From Beta vulgaris subsp. vulgaris (lineage: Eukaryota; Streptophyta; Magnoliopsida; Caryophyllales; Amaranthaceae), in contig NC_079207.1 in assembly GCF_026745355.1 (NCBI RefSeq), forward strand, positions 15,586,650-15,650,649: DNA of 64,000 bases, written 5' to 3'. The notes under the pieces are model-generated. The model was not told where the DNA came from and ran no database searches. It was given only the letters and a program-made list of their open reading frames with translations. A program made the translations under genes and the position numbers. How positions within the stretch are numbered: the first letter of the stretch is position 1; each line of letters starts with the position of its first letter. This document shows, in pieces, positions 9,974 through 21,583 of this stretch.

Positions 9974-12900
9974 TCAAATAGAGTTTTCCTTCACCATAGG
10001 TTGATCAATAGGCTTAAGACCCATCCCTTTGTTCATTTTGTTCACTAGTTCCCTTGACAACGGTTTTGTAAACGTATCCGCCAAGTTCAAACTAGACCGA
10101 ACAAAATTAATAGTTATACAACTATTCCTTATCATTTCCCGCACATAGCTATGTCTAACTCCAATGTGCCTTGACTTGCCATTGTAGACTTCACTATATG
10201 CTTTAGCTATGGTTGATGCACTATCACAATGGATAGCAAGAGGTGACATTGGTTTCACCCATAAGTCCACCTCACTCAACACATTCCTTAGCCATTCCGC
10301 TTCTTGGCAACAAGAAGCCAAAGCAATGAATTCCGATGCCATAGTGGAATCCGTTATACATGTTTGCTTCTTGGATGCCCATGAAATGGCACCTCCTCCA
10401 AGAAGAAACACCCAACCACTAGTGGATGAATAATCTTCCTTATTCGAAATCCAACTAGCATCCGAGTAACCTTCTAAGATAGAAGGTTCTTTATTGTATG
10501 TTATGACATAATCCAAGGTCTTATTCAAGTACCTTAACACTCTTCTCAATGCTTGCCAATGCAACATACTAGGATTACTAGTATACCTACTGAGCTTGCC
10601 AATAGCAAAGGCTATATCCGGCCGAGTGCTAGTCATAGCATACATCAAGCTTCCAATTAAGCTTGCATACTCCAATTGTGAAATTGGAGTACCACTACTC
10701 GGAACCAAGTGAATACTAGGATCCATAGGAGTAGCAAAATGAGTCGAATTTGACTCATTATACCTCTTGACCACTTTCTCAATATAATGAGATTGTGATA
10801 AAGAAAACGACCCTTTCCCTCTTATTATTCTAATACCTAGAATAACATCCGCTTCACCCAAATCTTTCATGGAGAAGCTAGAGGAAAGGAAGACTTTGGT
10901 CTTTTCCACTTGTTCCAAATCAGTCCCAAAAATAAGCATATCATCAACATATAAGCAAATTATAACTCCTTTACCGTTATTATCAAATTTGCTATATACA
11001 CACTTATCGGACTGATTTATTTTGAACCCACTAGACAACACAACTTCATCAAATTTTTGATGCCATTGCTTAGGTGCTTGTTTAAGACCATACAAAGATC
11101 TAACTAATTTGCAAACTTTAGTTTCTTGACCTTTAACCACAAACCCTTCAGGTTGATTCATGTACACTTCCTCCTCCAATTCACCATTAAGAAAAGCAGT
11201 TTTTACATCCATTTGGTGAATTACTAGACCATGAATCGCAGCTAATGCTATCAATAGTCTAATAGTAGCTATTCTAGCTACTGGAGCATAAGTATCAAAG
11301 TAATCGATACCATATCTTTGCCTAAAACCTTGGACCACTAACCGGGCCTTATGTTTTAGTATGGTTCCATCGATTTTCTTTTTCCTTACAAAAATCCATT
11401 TACAACCTAGGGGTTTGCAACCGGGAGGTAAATTAGCTAAAATCCAAGTGTGATTACCCATTATAGAATCCATTTCATCATTCACTGCCTCTTTCCAGAA
11501 AGCAGAATCATGAGACTTCATAGCCTCATCAAAGGACCTAGGATCCTCCTCCATATTGTAACAATATGAAATTTGAGTCGAAATTGACTCCCTTGACCCT
11601 TCAACTAAATATAGTTGAAAATCCGGTCCAAAAGATTTCTCTTTTCTAATTCGTTTACTTTTCCTAATTTCCGGTGTTGTAGTATCATGATCATTTGAAA
11701 TGTCATCTACAACATTGGAACTAGTACTAGGTATCATGTCCTTTGGTCTTGGAATCGATGAGAATCTAGTCTCATCAAATATTGCATCCCTTGACTCTAT
11801 CACGGAGTGAATAGAGACAAAGTCATTGGGCTCAATGACATAAAACCTATAGGCTTTGCTATGTACCGCATAGCCTATAAAAATGCAATCAATTCCTTTT
11901 TCACCTAAAGTTTTCCTTTTAGGTTCCGTCAATTTGACAATTGCCCTACAACCCCATACCTTAAGGTAATTGAGATTAGGCTTTTTATTACACCAAAGTT
12001 CATAAGGGGTAGTCTTATTCCTTTTATTAGGAACTCGATTTAAATGTAACATGCAGTTAAAATTGCATCACCCCAAAAACCGTCATTAAGACCCGAATTA
12101 GAAAGCATGGTATTAACCATTTCTTTTAGGACCCTATTTTTCCTTTCCGCTATACCATTACTTTGAGGTGAGTATGGGGCGGTTGTTTCATGAATTACAC
12201 CAATGGAACTAAAATAACTTGGATTATAATATTCACCACCCCTATCCGTTCGAAGTCTTTTAATCTTTTGATTAAGTTGGAGTTCCACTTCGATTTTAAA
12301 GGTCTTAAACTTTTCTAGTGCTTCATCTTTAGTAAATAAAAATATATGTAACAAAACCTTGAAAAATCATCAATAAAAGTTACAATATATTTTTTATTTC
12401 CTAAAGAAGGTGAACTATGAAAGTCACACAAGTCACTATGCACCAATTCAAGCAATACCGTTTGTCTAGTCACACTAGGATAAGGATTTTTTGTAATTTT
12501 ATTTAGCACGCAAGTGTGACACTTCTCTAACTTTAAATCGAAAGGAGGTATCAACCCCATTTTAGACATGTCATATAATCTACGATAATTCACATGACAT
12601 AAACGATTGTGCCATAGAGAAGAAACATCAAGCATGTAAATAGAACTAGTACCAATTTTATTATCAATACTAAATTTAAACATTCCATTACAAAAGAAAC
12701 CTTGTCCAACAAAAATACCACCCTTGGAAAGTACAAATTTATCCGACTCAAAAACAACTTTAAAACCATACTTATTCAAGAGACCTCCTGACAAGATTCT
12801 TCCTAACTTCCGGTACATACACAACATCCCGGAGAGTTAAAGTCTTTCCCGAGGTTAACAACAATTCTACTTGGCCTATGCCTCTAGCCTTTACCGTAGA

Positions 12901-13278
12901 ATCATTCCCCATATACAAGATTGGACCATCATCCAAATCTTTCAAAGACTTGAAGAAATCCTTGTTATTGCACACATGTCTAGAGGCTCCCGAATCTATC
13001 CACCAAGAATCATCAACCTGCACACACATAATTTCAGAAATCATAGCAACAAAATGCATTTCTTCAATTACATTAACATGTGCATTGTTACCTTGGTTTT
13101 GAACAACACTAGGTTGTGTGTTCTTTGTCTTCTTCTTGTTGTTAGAAGGACAATCCCTCTTAAGATGAGGACCATTGCATATCCAACAAGAGAGGGTCTT
13201 CCTCTTCTTGTTTGCAACATTGGTTTTGTTTGTTGTTGTTGTTGTTGTTGGATTTCTTGGTCTTACTAGACCCACCAA
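9974..13278 (-). pseudogene. Copia 1 pol: protease, integrase, RT, RNase H (frameshifted)
   Basis: Read right to left. CWICNGPHLKRDC is the gag-end zinc knuckle, and WWIDSGASRHVC the aspartic protease site (about 12990). Next come the integrase zinc region HNRLCHVNYRRLY, the integrase core FIDDFSR, RTDRGGEY and SPQSNGIAERKNR, then the reverse transcriptase HQMDVKTAFLNGELEE with YVDDMLIF, and RNase H with EGYSDASW and HIGVRHSYVREMI. Frames change near 13200, 12800, 12340 and 12045. The last ORF (9974-12052, 692 codons) holds RT and RNase H intact. The products would process, copy and integrate the element, but this copy needs help. Confidence 0.93.
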
Positions 13279-13948
13279 CCTCTACCAAATTAACGGTAGA
13301 TTTAGGAATACTAGGAGTAGTATCCTTAACCCCATCTTGAGCCCGGATCCCCTCTTCAATACGAAGATGAGTTCCTAATTGCTCCATGGACATGTCTTCC
13401 TTTTTATGTTTTAAAAGATGTTTTGTATCTTTCCAAGAATTTGGTAATTTGTCAATGATTGAGGCAACCGCAATTGCCTCATCCATCACCATACCATGTG
13501 ATCTTATTTGGTTCAAAATATGATGAACCTCATGGAATTGCTCCATAATAGGCCGATCATTAGTCATTTTAAAAGAATTAAAATTACTAACAAGGAATTT
13601 CTTACTTGAAGCATCTTCCGAAATGTACTTGGCCTCAAGAGCGTCCCAAAGTTCCTTTGCACTCTCCACATTTTGGTAGAGATCAAACAACGGGTCGGTG
13701 AGAGAGTTGAGAATATGACCACGACAAATGTAGTCATCATTCTCCCACTTGATCCTCTTCCTAGTAGTCTCAAGAGGCTCTTCCTCTCCATCTTCCGGGA
13801 GTGGTGGCATAGGAGTTGATAACACATACACCACATTCAAGGCGGTCAACAAGAAGTGCATCTTCTTTTGCCACCTCCGATAGCCCACCCCCTCAAACTT
13901 ATCCAACTTTTGGAAGTTCATAGTCATGTCCTTGAGTGATTGAGCCAT
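13160..13948 (-). pseudogene. Copia 1 gag (UBN2-type), frame lost at an AAC repeat
   Basis: ATG at 13948 is only 33 bases inside the 5' LTR, giving a very short leader. The ORF begins MAQSLKDMTMNFQKLDKF and shows the UBN2/retrotran_gag pattern (YRRWQKKMHFLL, AKELWDALEAKY, LPNSWKDTKHLL). It loses frame near an AAC/asparagine run at about 13225-13240, where the downstream frame resumes with the zinc knuckle. Gag forms the virus-like particle. The break is best explained by a slip in the trinucleotide run. Confidence 0.9.
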
Positions 13949-13980
13949 ATCCGAAAAGAAAGAAAATTAAACTAATAGAT

Positions 13981-14727
13981 TGTTATATATGTGATCAATG
14001 AGAGAACCGGATATCCACTCCAAGGCACGGAAACTACGCTTTCCTATTAGTTTAATTTCGCCCCTCTAGGATCACCGGGTTAACACGAAATAACTAATGA
14101 GATACAATGGAGAGAAACAATCCACTTAGATGATCTTCTAAGTGAATCAACAAGAACTTGTGTTTTGTGTTTGTTAAGAACACTCAAGAGAAGATTGCAA
14201 TTTTCTCTTAAGCTAAGCAAGAAGTATTGAGAGAGTATAGAATAGAAAATTCTGATTTTCTTCTAACCCTTCACTCATAGGAATCCCAAGGTTTATATAG
14301 GAATCATAAACCTTTCATTGACTAGAGTAGACAATCCATAACCCCCATTTTAATCACCCATCAAAGGCCTTTAATCAGCTGATTTAAGGACCTTAAAGGT
14401 CATTAAAATGAGGCCATAACATCACAACGGACATAAAACCGTCAAGGCATCTTTTCGCATTCCAAGGCAGAAGACGCGTCGCGACTCGCGAAGAAGCTCG
14501 CGAGTCGCGAGGCGCTGGTCGCGACCCGCGACGCCTGTCGCGACTCGCGACGGGCCACTGGTCGGACTCGCGACTCTGTCGCGACTCGCGGCCAGTCTTC
14601 TGTCCCCTTGGTTTATCAATGCGTTTTGCCACTTGATGCACTCTAGTCTTTTGCATACTAGACCTCCTCCTCTTCTAGTACATACCCTTATGAGTTTCAA
14701 ACCCATTACCCTATAAATGTTCCAACA
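13981..14727 (-). repeat. Copia 1 LTR, 5' LTR in sense
   Basis: 747 bp. It differs from the left LTR at roughly a dozen positions, several of them indels in the TCGCGA block. No TGGTATCAGAGC primer site follows it. The adjacent bases in sense are ATCTATTAGTTTAAT. Confidence 0.93.
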
Positions 14728-14978
14728 CTTCGTATATGAATCTCAACTTTTAAAGGTTGAGATATTAAAATCTTAAGTCGAAAACAAAAAATCGCCTAAA
14801 CATTAAATTTCTCAAAAGTGAAAGTATTGAGTCAGACCGTCTGACCCAATATGTTTCGTCGGACGAAACCGCGACAACAGTACCGCTGCTCCTTCTTCAT
14901 CTTCTTCCTCCGCCGCCGCCGCCGCGCCGCTGGACAGCACTTGAAAACATTCTAGAGGTAAAACACGAGTATAACTAC

Positions 14979-15053
14979 CTTTGAGAGGCCATGGAGATGT
15001 TTGTCAACAACAAGGGAGAAGAAAACCTTAACATTAGAAAAAGATCGAGCCAT
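14979..15053 (-). pseudogene. Captured exon 1 resembling LEA5/SAG21
   Basis: ATG at 15053 opens 25 codons starting MARSFSNVK, ending at a good splice donor (AAG then GTAGTT). MARSxSNVK is the N-terminus of the LEA_5/SAG21 group, small plant proteins with a mitochondrial targeting sequence. A following open segment (about 14945 down to 14870) reads SSGAAAAAEEEDEEGAAV, with a GCG repeat. It lies inside a Pack-MULE, so it is a transduplicated piece of a host gene, not the gene itself. The match rests on a short motif. Confidence 0.5.
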
Positions 15054-15212
15054 TGAATGTATATAGTTTTGTTATACTTTTTTTTTATCTAACAAAGAAG
15101 AAAGAAATCAGCTAAGAGGAATGAAGAAGAAGGAGAAAGTGAGAGGAAATCAGAAGTTAGTGTTTTTTTTTTAATATTAGTTAGTTGTTAAATGAAAGAA
15201 TAATAAAACTAA

Positions 15213-15655
15213 GAATCCCAAGTTACTTTCATTTAGACCTAACTTACTTTCATTTAGACCTAAGTTACTTTCATTTAGACCTAACTTACTTCCATTTAGA
15301 CCTAAGTTACTTTCATTTAGACCTAAGTTACTTTCAGTTAGACCTAAGTTACTTTTAGTTAGAGGTAACTTACTTTCAGTTAAACCTAAGTTACTTTCAT
15401 TTAGACCTAAGTTACTTTCAGTTAGACCTAAGTTACTTTCATTTAGACCTAAGTTACTTTTATTTAGACTAACTGAAAAAAATGAAGACTAACTGAAAAC
15501 AAATTAACACTAACTGAAAAACAATGAAGACTAACCGAAAAAATTAAGACTAACTGAAAAAAATTAAGACTAACTGAAAAAAAATTAAGACTAACTGAAA
15601 AAAATTTAAAACCAACTGAATTTTTTTTGAAACCAACTGAAAAAAAATTGAAACT
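15213..15655. repeat. Subterminal tandem arrays of Pack-MULE 1
   Basis: About a dozen units of 21 bp (AGTTACTTTCATTTAGACCTA with variants), then about eight units of 18-20 bp built on GACTAACTGAAAAAA. The core AACTGAAA or TTTCAGTT recurs in the two related elements. Confidence 0.88.
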
Positions 15656-15722
15656 ACCTAAAAGTCGTCTGACCAAAGATTATGATCGGACGAGTCCGAC
15701 ACAATACGTTCTCTTCTCAAAA

Positions 15723-16036
15723 TCAAAATAAATTATTTTGGAGCAAATGATAACCGTAAGAGGATGAAGGATTAGGAAGAGAGAAATTCAGCAAAATGAG
15801 GATAGATTGATTGGAAGAGAGAGAAATTGAAGGGGGAAGCAGTAGAAAATAATGTCAGTAATTAAGGGGAAAAATAAAAATGAAATATGAACAAAATGTC
15901 AAATTTCTTACAAAACGGAGGGATTTGTTTCTTAAATAATTAATGAAAGATTTTACTTTTGATTCCCTTCCTTCCCTTTCCCTCACCTAAAGCTAGCAAT
16001 ACTCTCGAATCTCACTCTCAACCCAAATGTAGCGTA
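15723..16036. other. AT-rich spacer, nothing recognised
   Basis: Between Pack-MULE 1 and the gene-fragment copy at 16037. Purine-rich (GAAGAGAGAGAAATTG) but without a recognisable border. Confidence 0.5.
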
Positions 16037-16530
16037 AGAATTAACACCCAAAAATTTCCCTTCACTTTATTTATATTGTACCTATACGGAGTCTTCACCA
16101 AAAGGAAGTGGGAATTACTCATTTTATCGACAATCAGATTTCAAGCTCATCCAAACACACTATTAAAGTATTTAAAGATAATAAATTATGAACACTTTTG
16201 TTTAAAAAAAAAAAAAACTCACATGCAGTTAGACTCGGGTTGGGTTGGTGGATATAATTGATCAAAACAATCAAAATTCACCAACTTTGTATTTCTTCTT
16301 CTTGGGGGGTTTGATCTTCTTTATCCAATCAACTGCACTATTGAGATTTTGCAGATTCTCCCAAATCCCCATTTTCGTGGCTACAACAAAGAATATTTAA
16401 TATAAGTATAAAATAAAAATTCATAACTAAATACGAATATATATATATATAGATGTATGTATTTTTAGTGAAACTAGTGCGGGTAACTTACTAGGTAAAT
16501 CAGCACCACCAACTAGGCGACTACGGAACA
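16037..16530 (-). pseudogene. Gene-end fragment, unknown protein (third copy)
   Basis: This stretch is homologous to 21190-21635 and 24860-25350 and is the best-preserved copy of the 3' end of an unrecognised gene. A last exon at 16271-16380 is open for 36 codons. It reads MGIWENLQNLNSAVDWIKKI then a lysine-rich tail and KVGEF-stop, after a clean acceptor TTGTTGTAG. The previous exon survives only as its last bases (ADLP, about 16488-16530) before donor GTAAGT. Homology stops abruptly at 16530. I cannot name the protein. Confidence 0.6.
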
Positions 16531-17766
16531 GGGCCGTATTTGGGCCTGGGCGAGAGGGGCAGGTGTTCAGGGCCCAAAACACATAGCCCAAATAACTAAA
16601 GGTAAAACAGGATAAAAGGAAAAATAGAAAAAACTGGAAAATAAAAGATCACTACAAAACTGCAAATGCGGCCGATAATAAAGCTTACTGCGAATTAAGT
16701 TTCTTATTTCAATTCTCCCACTTGTTTTCCAATTCAATGCCAAAAGCTCAAATTTTTTGTGTAATTTCTCTCTTTTCTCTGCAATTTTTGTTCTTTATTA
16801 GATTTTTTTAGGTTTTGCAAATTCTGAATTTTATTACTTCATTTCTCGACCAACAATTATTGTAATTATTTGAGAATTTCGATGACACACTGTATTTTTT
16901 TCATAGTAACTAAGTATTATACATTAAATCAATTTAATTTTTCTGAAAACTTGAATAAGTTTTGTAAAATCAGATTGTTGCTGATTAGTTTTAATGAACG
17001 ACTGAGCTCAAAAATAGATTGAGCAATAGAAGTAGACAGATTAGGCTATGAAAATATGTTTTTACTTTCATGTCATGTTGTTGCTGATTAATTTTGATGA
17101 ACGACAGAGCTCAAAAATAGATTGAGCAATAGAAGTAGACAGATTAGGTCATGAAAATATGTTTTTTTTCATGTCAGGTTGTAGACGCTTAAAGGTTGTT
17201 AATGTATATAAATTTCAATCTTTCTTTAGTTTTTAGTGTTATACTCCCACTTGTATTTTCATTTAATAAATTTTTTTGATATTTGTATATTATAGAGCTG
17301 CATAGTGAATCGGGGTAATAAAATGATAAATTTAATTTTACCACTATTATTTTTTGTTCCGAATAAGTATAAAAGAACAGACCCTTGATCCATAATTTTT
17401 TTAATAAAATTTTGATATTATCTAATATAAATTGCAAAAAATTTGTTATCACCTTATTTCGGCTCAGGTTAAATTTTCCGCCCTAGGTCCTTCTATAATG
17501 CATGGTTGCAACTTTTTTTACTTTATTTGTAATTTTTTTATTAATCATTTAATTGTGCATCTTTTCAATTTCATTTTTTTTTGGGTTTTCTGATTTACAT
17601 ATTAAATGATCAAGTACTTACATCCTTATTTTTATCCCACTATAAAATGCAGATTTGATTATCTATATTTTTCAATAATAGTCATTTGTGCATTCTAAGA
17701 AAGGTTATAAAACGTTGATCGAGTGACACATATTTTTTAAAATACGAAACTAATAATTATTTGAAT
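16531..17766. other. AT-rich intergenic stretch with a 103-bp duplication
   Basis: No gene supported. It opens with GGCCC-rich sequence (GGGCCGTATTTGGGCCTGGG) of the kind found at ends of some hAT elements, but no matching end was found. A tandem duplication lies at 16978-17185. The ORF at 17189-17452 is AT-rich and without motifs. Confidence 0.5.
16978..17185. repeat. 103-bp direct tandem duplication
   Basis: Copies start at 16978 and 17081 with TTGCTGATTA and both contain GAGCTCAAAAATAGATTGAG. A few substitutions separate them. Confidence 0.88.
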
Positions 17767-17769
17767 ATA

Positions 17770-18028
17770 CTCCTTCCGTCTTTTATTAGTTTATCCCTTT
17801 TGACTTTTGACACTATTCACATACATGACTTTGACTATCTTTTGTAAGTTGTATTTAAGGAAAAATATAGTCATGTGAGATCTTGTTGGATTCGTCTCAA
17901 TGTATATTATCCAAATATCAACTTTTTGTAATTTTTGCTTATCGAAAATTAAAGATATTAAGGTTCAAATTAGTATCTCGGCAAATGTGCCCCAAAGAAA
18001 GGGGTAAACTAATAAAAGACGGAGGGAG
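17770..18028. mobile_element. Stowaway MITE
   Basis: 259 bp with TIRs CTCCTTCCGTCTTTTATTAG and CTAATAAAAGACGGAGGGAG and a TA target duplication on each side. Tc1/mariner-type non-autonomous element. Part of its interior recurs inside the Tourist-like MITE at 43203. Confidence 0.93.
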
Positions 18029-18552
18029 TATCTACCTAACAAATACCGTGTAATTAGTATCTGGTTCTCCACATTCAAGTTGGCAAGTTAATCTGGTCAT
18101 TTAGAGATCTTCAAAGGTGAAACAAAATATGAGTTTTATTTTTGAAATGAAGTCTAACTAAGTAGCTTAAAAAAAAGAATTGGTGATAGTTCAATTATTT
18201 TTCACCCATATTAATCTTATCAACAATTACTATATAAGAGCAACAAATTGACAACATTGGATACCACTATTTCCTTTTTTGGCTATTAAAAGTATTTTAT
18301 CGTGCCTTGATGATTTGAATCAAAAAATTTCAACCTAATAAGAAAAAAAATCATTACATGAAATGCTATTGGTGTTTATTATAGGTATGTTTTTTTATTA
18401 AACTATATTGAGGTTGTGGTTCATGAAACATAGAACGGATATGATCATTAGTCCAGGAGTTTTGAAAGTGTCAACACTTTGATAGTTTGTCGTTATCTAG
18501 TTATTTAGAGATACAACGCAATAAGTATTCGTTGTTGAGATAATTACAAAAT
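18029..18552. other. AT-rich spacer, nothing recognised
   Basis: Between the Stowaway MITE and Pack-MULE 2. No gene or element border seen. Confidence 0.5.
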
Positions 18553-19394
18553 GAGAAGGTATTTAGTCAGATCGTCCGACCATAATATTTGGTGGGACGA
18601 TTTTTTTCAGTTGGTTCAAAAAAAATTCAGTTGGTTTCAATTTTTGTTCAGTTGGTTTCAATTTTTTTTCAGTTGGTTTCAATTTTTGTTCAGTTGGTCT
18701 GACACAATGGAATAAAGGAACCAACTGAAAGAATAAAGGAACCAACTGAATGAATAAAATAACTAAATGAAAGAATAAGGTAACCAACTGAAAGAATAAA
18801 CCAACCAACTGAAAGAATAGACCAACGAACTGAAAGAATACTTTGACTAACTGAAAAAAAAAATTCGACTAAATAAAAGAAAAATAAAACCAACTGAAAA
18901 CAAAACTTAAGTAAATGAAATAAAATAAATTCTAAAGGAAAGCAACTTAGTTTTTAGTTACTTATATTATCGTTTCAGTTAGTTTTCTTATTCTTTCATT
19001 TAACAACTAACTAATCAGGATATGAAATATAACTTCAATAACAGCTAATATAGAAGATCTTGGGAAGCTTAGCAGCATGAAATATAGACAGTTGAAATAA
19101 ACTTTCCTCTTCCTGCACATCAATGCAAATGTACAGCTAATATAGAAGATCTTGGGAAGCTTAGCAGCATATGAAATATAGATAGTAGAAATAAACTTTC
19201 CTCTTCTTGCTCTTCCTGTGCCTTCTCATCAATGCAAATGGATAATCTTTCCAATACCTTCGCATGTTTCAGGATAAACTGCATAAACTCCACCACTCGC
19301 TCGCCTCCTCTAAGTGGTTGCACGTCGACGATCTTCACCGTCAGCCCGTCTGACATTAAACACTACGTCAGACGGTCTGACCCAATACTTTCAC
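18553..19394. mobile_element. Pack-MULE 2 with captured FBD domain
   Basis: 842 bp, same family as 14818-15713. The 9-bp target duplication TTACAAAAT is perfect (18544-18552 and 19395-19403). Left TIR GAGAAGGTATTTAGTCAGA, right TIR (reverse) GTGAAAGTATTGGGTCAGAC. Subterminal array 18605-18915: CAGTTGGTTTCAATTTTT units, then inverted-sense AACCAACTGAAAGAATAA units. The right half carries a captured F-box-type FBD segment. Confidence 0.9.
19120..19356 (-). pseudogene. Captured FBD-domain fragment of an F-box gene
   Basis: A 78-codon frame with the FBD pattern: VKIVDVQPLRGGERVVEFMQ, FILKHAKVLERLSI, then LSIFHMLLSFPRSS. FBD domains lie at the C-terminus of plant F-box/LRR proteins, which choose targets for SCF ubiquitin ligases. 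Only this domain is present, with no F-box. The end of the domain (MLLSFPRSS) is duplicated in tandem at about 19041-19225. It lies within Pack-MULE 2 and is repeated at 22787-23023, so it is a captured piece, not a working gene. Confidence 0.75.
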
Positions 19395-20135
19395 TTACAA
19401 AATAATGCTTATAATTTATATATAATATGCAAAATTATGTATACAATAATATAAAAACACAATTGCAAAATTTTATCATCTCTTCATTCTTTTTTTTAAA
19501 TTCTCTTGTCCTCTCATCTCCTCTGATACATCAATTCTATATTGTTTCACTCACCTCTCTATTCTCTCTAATATATAAAAATATAGCTATTAATAATAAT
19601 ATAAAAATAAACTTATATAGGAGTTATCTAAAAGCCAACAAACAAATTATTTGCGGTCTGGACCGAAAATCAAACTTCAAAAATTTCGGACCAAAAAATT
19701 ATTTATTTTTTTGGGTCTAGACCGAAAAATAAAACATTCAAAAAAACTTAAACTTAATCAGGGCCCCAATGTGTAGCTTCGCTCCAAAATATGAGAAACG
19801 GGACTGCTACGGAAAGAAGATAGGACTTGCCGTTCTTTCTTTGCTTCACAAAGAGACTTCTCCTAAGATCAACTAATTAGTTGTCACATTATTTGTCAAG
19901 AACTAATACATTTCGAGTTAGTGTTTTCTTAAGAAAGGATCTTCTAATGGTTCATTCATTGTTTAATTTATTAGTAAGGGTTTAATTGTTTTGTGTACCC
20001 ATATGTCTAGTTTGTTGAAAATCACCAAACTTTAATTTAGAAAACACTAAAATTAGTGTAGTTTAATTAATGTTTGTTAAAAGTAGTGAGAGGTTGGAAA
20101 TGAGAAGAATCCTCATCCTCTACATGTTTAGCAAA

Positions 20136-20348
20136 TTAGATATCTAATATTTTTATTTTCAATATAAGAGAGAAATAAGACATCCTTAAAGGTATTGCAC
20201 AAACATCGGCATCGAAGGCATACTCGCCGCCATGTCTGGTTTTCACCATAGCGTTGTTCACCGAGTAAAAACGAATGAAAGTAACAAAAGAGAGAGAATG
20301 TGAACTGGTTATCCGTAAAATGCGGCGGATACTATATAGTATTAACAA
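20136..20348 (-). pseudogene. Captured exon-like fragment, unknown (copy A)
   Basis: A 70-codon frame whose middle reads NAMVKTRHGGEYAFDADV. It is repeated at 23803-24015 with one substitution. I do not recognise the protein, and the flanks are AT-rich. It may be a captured first exon that starts at the internal Met, since the composition is coding-like only there. Confidence 0.35.
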
Positions 20349-21389
20349 TTTTTAATTGAGGGTTTTTTTACCGATATTGCAACACCCGTTGATGTAGATA
20401 TTGTGAGTAGGGTGACCCAATGGAACAAGGATTAGGATTAAAATTAAAGGGCCCAATAACCAGGTCCACTCGTTAGTATCTTTTTTTTATATATATAATT
20501 ACCTCCTACTCACCTATCTTAGTTACATCATATTCACTATCAATTTTTCTTATTTAGTTCAATTGATTTATTTAAAGTATAGTTATTACCTTTTCAATGA
20601 CTTAAATTTCTGTTTACCAAGAAAAACGAACATATGAAATACAACTATGTTTTCTTTCCTTTGTACTAAAAATGAGTTAAGTTAAATGGTTAAAAAAAAG
20701 CCATTTCAAAATAATAATTGTACATCATTGTATGTCTATATATTTACCTTGACAATCTAGTCCATTTTTAATCGTTGGAGAATATCCAACCGTAAAGAAA
20801 AAAGTGGTTTACCAAAGTTACAGACAAAAAGATTGTGCAGATTTATATATAAATAAAATTATAATTATACAATGGAGGGTAGTAATTAATTTTTTAATCA
20901 TGCTTAATTTGAAAGTTGTAAGTAATACTTTGTATAAGCAGCAAAAGAGTTTGATGATAATAATAATTGTTGCTTGAGTGGACTAGACATAAGTTGCATA
21001 AAAATGTAACTAATGAATAAATATTTTATATAGAAATACATGTTAGTGATAATAATATGAGAATTTGTAATGTCAATGATTTATGATATCAAATGTTTCT
21101 TAAAATTCTCTTAATTAATGAAGAATAAATTTAAAAATATAACAAATTTTAATTAAAATAAAAAAGAATTGAAATGTTAGTATGTCACATTAACACCCAA
21201 AAATTCCCTTCACTCTATTTATATTGTACGAACTCTTCACCAAAAGAAGGTGGGAATTACCCATTTTATAGACAATCAAATTTCAAGCTCATCCAAACAC
21301 AATATTAAAGTATTTAAAGATAATAAATTATGAACACTTTCAATTAAAAAAACTCACATGCAGTTAGACTCTGGTTGGGTAGGTGGATA

Positions 21390-21552
21390 TAATTGATCAA
21401 AACAATCAAAATCCACCAACTTTGTATTTCTTCTTGGGGTTTAATCTGTTTTATCCAATCAATTGCATCTTGAGATTTTGCAGATTCTCCCAAATCTCCA
21501 TTTCCGTGGCTACAACAAAGAATATTTTATATAACTATAAGATAAAAATTCA

Positions 21553-21583
<31 letters not shown>

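Larger units (their letters stand above)
8712..14727 (-). mobile_element. Ty1/copia LTR retrotransposon 1
   Basis: 6.0-kb element reading right to left. LTRs at 8712-9463 and 13981-14727 are about 98% alike by eye and bounded by TG...CA. A perfect 5-bp target duplication CTTCG lies at 8707-8711 and 14728-14732. Domain order in sense is gag, protease, integrase, reverse transcriptase, RNase H, which defines copia. The close LTRs point to a recent insertion. gag-pol is broken by several single-base frameshifts, mostly in homopolymers or a short repeat. Confidence 0.95.
14818..15713. mobile_element. Pack-MULE 1 with captured LEA5-like exon
   Basis: 896-bp Mutator-like element. A perfect 9-bp target duplication TTCTCAAAA lies at 14809-14817 and 15714-15722. 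TIRs start GTGAAAGTATTG and, from the other end, GAGAACGTATTG, then run into (G/A)TC(A/G)GAC..GTC(T/C)GACC. Each TIR holds an internal palindrome (GTCAGAC facing GTCTGAC). The left third carries captured host sequence. The right two thirds are tandem arrays of CCTAAGTTACTTTCATTTAGA (about 15213-15470) and GACTAACTGAAAAAAATTAA-type units (15470-15655). No transposase. Confidence 0.9.

Noticed and set aside
15213..15655. Regular short repeats looking like a CRISPR array
   Set aside because: Units are tandem without unique spacers, lie between MULE TIRs with a 9-bp duplication, and the genome is a plant.
19427..19720. 97-codon plus-strand ORF, identical at 23094-23387
   Set aside because: It lies in the long inverted repeat of the TIR element. 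Identity reflects the tandem duplication, not coding constraint.
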